Source of the DNA: Sipunculus nudus
Lineage: Eukaryota > Annelida > Sipuncula > Golfingiida > Sipunculidae
Direction: 5' to 3'
NCBI GenBank assembly: GCA_026874595.1
Contig: CM049306.1
Location: 29,627,519 to 29,691,518, forward strand
Length of the DNA: 64,000 bases
In this document: piece after piece, positions 62,832 through 64,000 of the stretch
Layout: each line of letters opens with the position of its first letter
How positions within the stretch are numbered: the first letter of the stretch is position 1
Made by a program: the position numbers and the translations under genes
Notes under the pieces: model-generated
Told to the model about the DNA's origin: nothing
Database searches by the model: none
Seen by the model: the letters and a program-made list of their open reading frames with translations, nothing else

Positions 62832-63100
62832 TCAATACATCATGACTCCATCCAATGTCTTTTCATTTATATCTGAGCGAAATCTGACAGGTTTCAACTT
62901 AATGCCAGAGAGGAAGAGAAGAAGCAGGTTCATGGTGTACAGTCCTGTAGCAGCTACCACCAGGTAGAAGGAGTAATGCGGCCATGTTCTGTACTCAGAC
63001 GTCCAGTAGTTCTGACGGTCAGATGGATGAAGAACGTTGTAACGAATGTCCTTCAGGTACACAGACAGGTACATCACGAAACTCAGGAATGAGAATAAAA
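62832..63100 (-). CDS. C-terminal exon of a multi-pass membrane protein (partial)
   Basis: An acceptor formed by a T tract and TAG (minus strand, AG at 63102-63101) opens an exon that completes a codon with 2 bases and encodes 88 residues before TGA. It has a hydrophobic start (FSFLSFVMYLSVYL), a polar loop with NYWTSEYRTWPHYS, a strong transmembrane segment (FYLVVAATGLYTMNLLLLFL) and a short cytosolic-looking tail ending KTLDGVMMY. The shape suits the last two helices of a claudin-like or other tetraspan protein, but the family is not recognised. Upstream exons lie beyond the window. Confidence 0.7.
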
Positions 63101-63102
63101 CT

Positions 63103-63720
63103 AAAAAAAAAAAAAAAAAAAAGAATGGATATGTATAAGTCAAAGTGGATTCCTTCATTAACCTTTATATATTTGGTCATACACAAAATGCAATAATGCC
63201 AGATCAGCTGAGCATCATGGTCCATGAGCCACTTTTTTAATTCTAATTTTATTTTCATACATTTAATTTACTTTTCCCCATCTGATTAAGCAATAAATTT
63301 AAATGTACAAGAAAGAATAAATACACTGCAAGCAAAATACTATAAACAGTACACCAAAATGTATTTTAAGTATAAGTGAATTGACATTGATTGACAGTCC
63401 AAAATATTCTTCACAAGGTAGTTATTTTTTATGAAACCTCTGAATTTCTGTCAAAGTATGAAACAAACATGCATGTTTTTTTTCCAGCCGTTTTAAACAA
63501 TTATGACACGTCACTTCACCTCATTGATTTTACAATGTTACAGCTCACTGTAAGTCAACTGAGCTATAGTGATTGGTCAGCATCCGTCCATCAGTCCATC
63601 CTTCATCAGTCTTTATGTCTGTCTGTCCATCTGTCCATTAGATTAGCACATTTAACACCACTGAACCTAGAACCAGTTGGATTGACATATCAATTTCAAA
63701 TTTTTGAACTAGAACACGGG
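63103..63720 (-). other. Intron of the partial minus-strand gene
   Basis: It begins, on the minus strand, upstream of the exon at 63100. An A run of about 21 bases abuts the acceptor. No further exon is recognised before the window end. Confidence 0.6.
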
Positions 63721-64000
63721 TGACAAGTGACTTTGTATCCGCTGAAATCAGAGTGGGACAGGTGAAGTAAGGCATGAATTGAGTGACAAGGGCAAATAAG
63801 TTAGATGTGTTGCATATAAGCATGGATGTCTGCCACTAAACATGACTGTAGGTGGCGCCCCCTCATTATTTGAAAGAGAAAGCTATCCAAGATGTATACA
63901 TATGCAAAGTTTAAGGTGGATAAGTCAAACCACTGCTGAGATATGAATGATTGTTACCCTAAGCAGATGAACAGACACCATGGGACACAAAATTTGTATA
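63720..64000. repeat. Dispersed repeat, second copy (cut by window end)
   Basis: AGAGTGGGACAGGTGAAG, GGCATGAATTGAGTGACAAG, GTGTTGCATATAAGCATGGA, GTAGGTGGCGCCCCCT, AAGCTATCCAAGATGTATAC and GGATAAGTCAAACCACTG follow in the same order and orientation as at 7770-8350. Here the palindrome has become GGTGGCGCCCCCT. Confidence 0.75.

Noticed and set aside
1-64000. CRISPR arrays, operons, bacterial promoters or a prokaryotic system
   Set aside because: Introns, poly(A) signals and gene content are animal; the tandem arrays lack spacer-repeat structure.

Overview
The window is nuclear DNA of an animal, most likely a marine invertebrate and probably a bivalve mollusc. It is AT-rich, has GT-AG introns, many TA, C and G runs, minisatellites and dispersed repeats, and two single-copy cell-cycle genes with animal-type domains. 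The mollusc call is an inference from genome style and protein character; no species-specific marker was found.

Layout. 1-9300: AT-rich, repeat-laden DNA around one intronless-coding gene (3130-4509, +) for a five-hydrophobic-segment protein with a heavily N-glycosylatable C-terminal ectodomain; its family is not recognised. A TATA box, a possible untranslated leader exon and a good poly(A) site frame it. A CpG-dense block and a dispersed repeat with GGTGGCGCCACC palindromes follow. 9327-12420: a 61-bp minisatellite (about 38 copies) next to a 30-bp minisatellite (about 20 copies). 12430-17650: gene-poor, with a C-run-bearing dispersed repeat present twice.

18248-26425 (-): a complete seven-exon gene for the histone mRNA stem-loop binding protein SLBP, rebuilt exon by exon (356 aa); all six introns are phase 2. 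27267-47923 (+): a complete fifteen-exon gene for the M-phase inducer phosphatase CDC25 (617 aa), with HCEFSSER catalytic loop, Chk1/14-3-3 type site and a DDG degron-like motif. A second, TATA-driven first exon in intron 4 (41742-41824) splices in phase to exon 5 and predicts a 522-aa isoform lacking the first 123 residues.

SLBP and CDC25 lie head to head, with 841 bp between start codons. That interval holds a perfect E2F site and three CCAAT boxes, as expected of a shared cell-cycle promoter. SLBP supports replication-dependent histone mRNA metabolism in S phase and CDC25 activates CDKs for S and M entry, so shared control would be coherent.

47924-62831 is the CDC25 3' UTR and a long gene-poor stretch with short tandem duplications and no supported gene. 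62832-63100 (-) is the last coding exon of a multi-pass membrane protein whose other exons lie beyond the window. The window ends inside a second copy of the GGTGGCGCC-type dispersed repeat.
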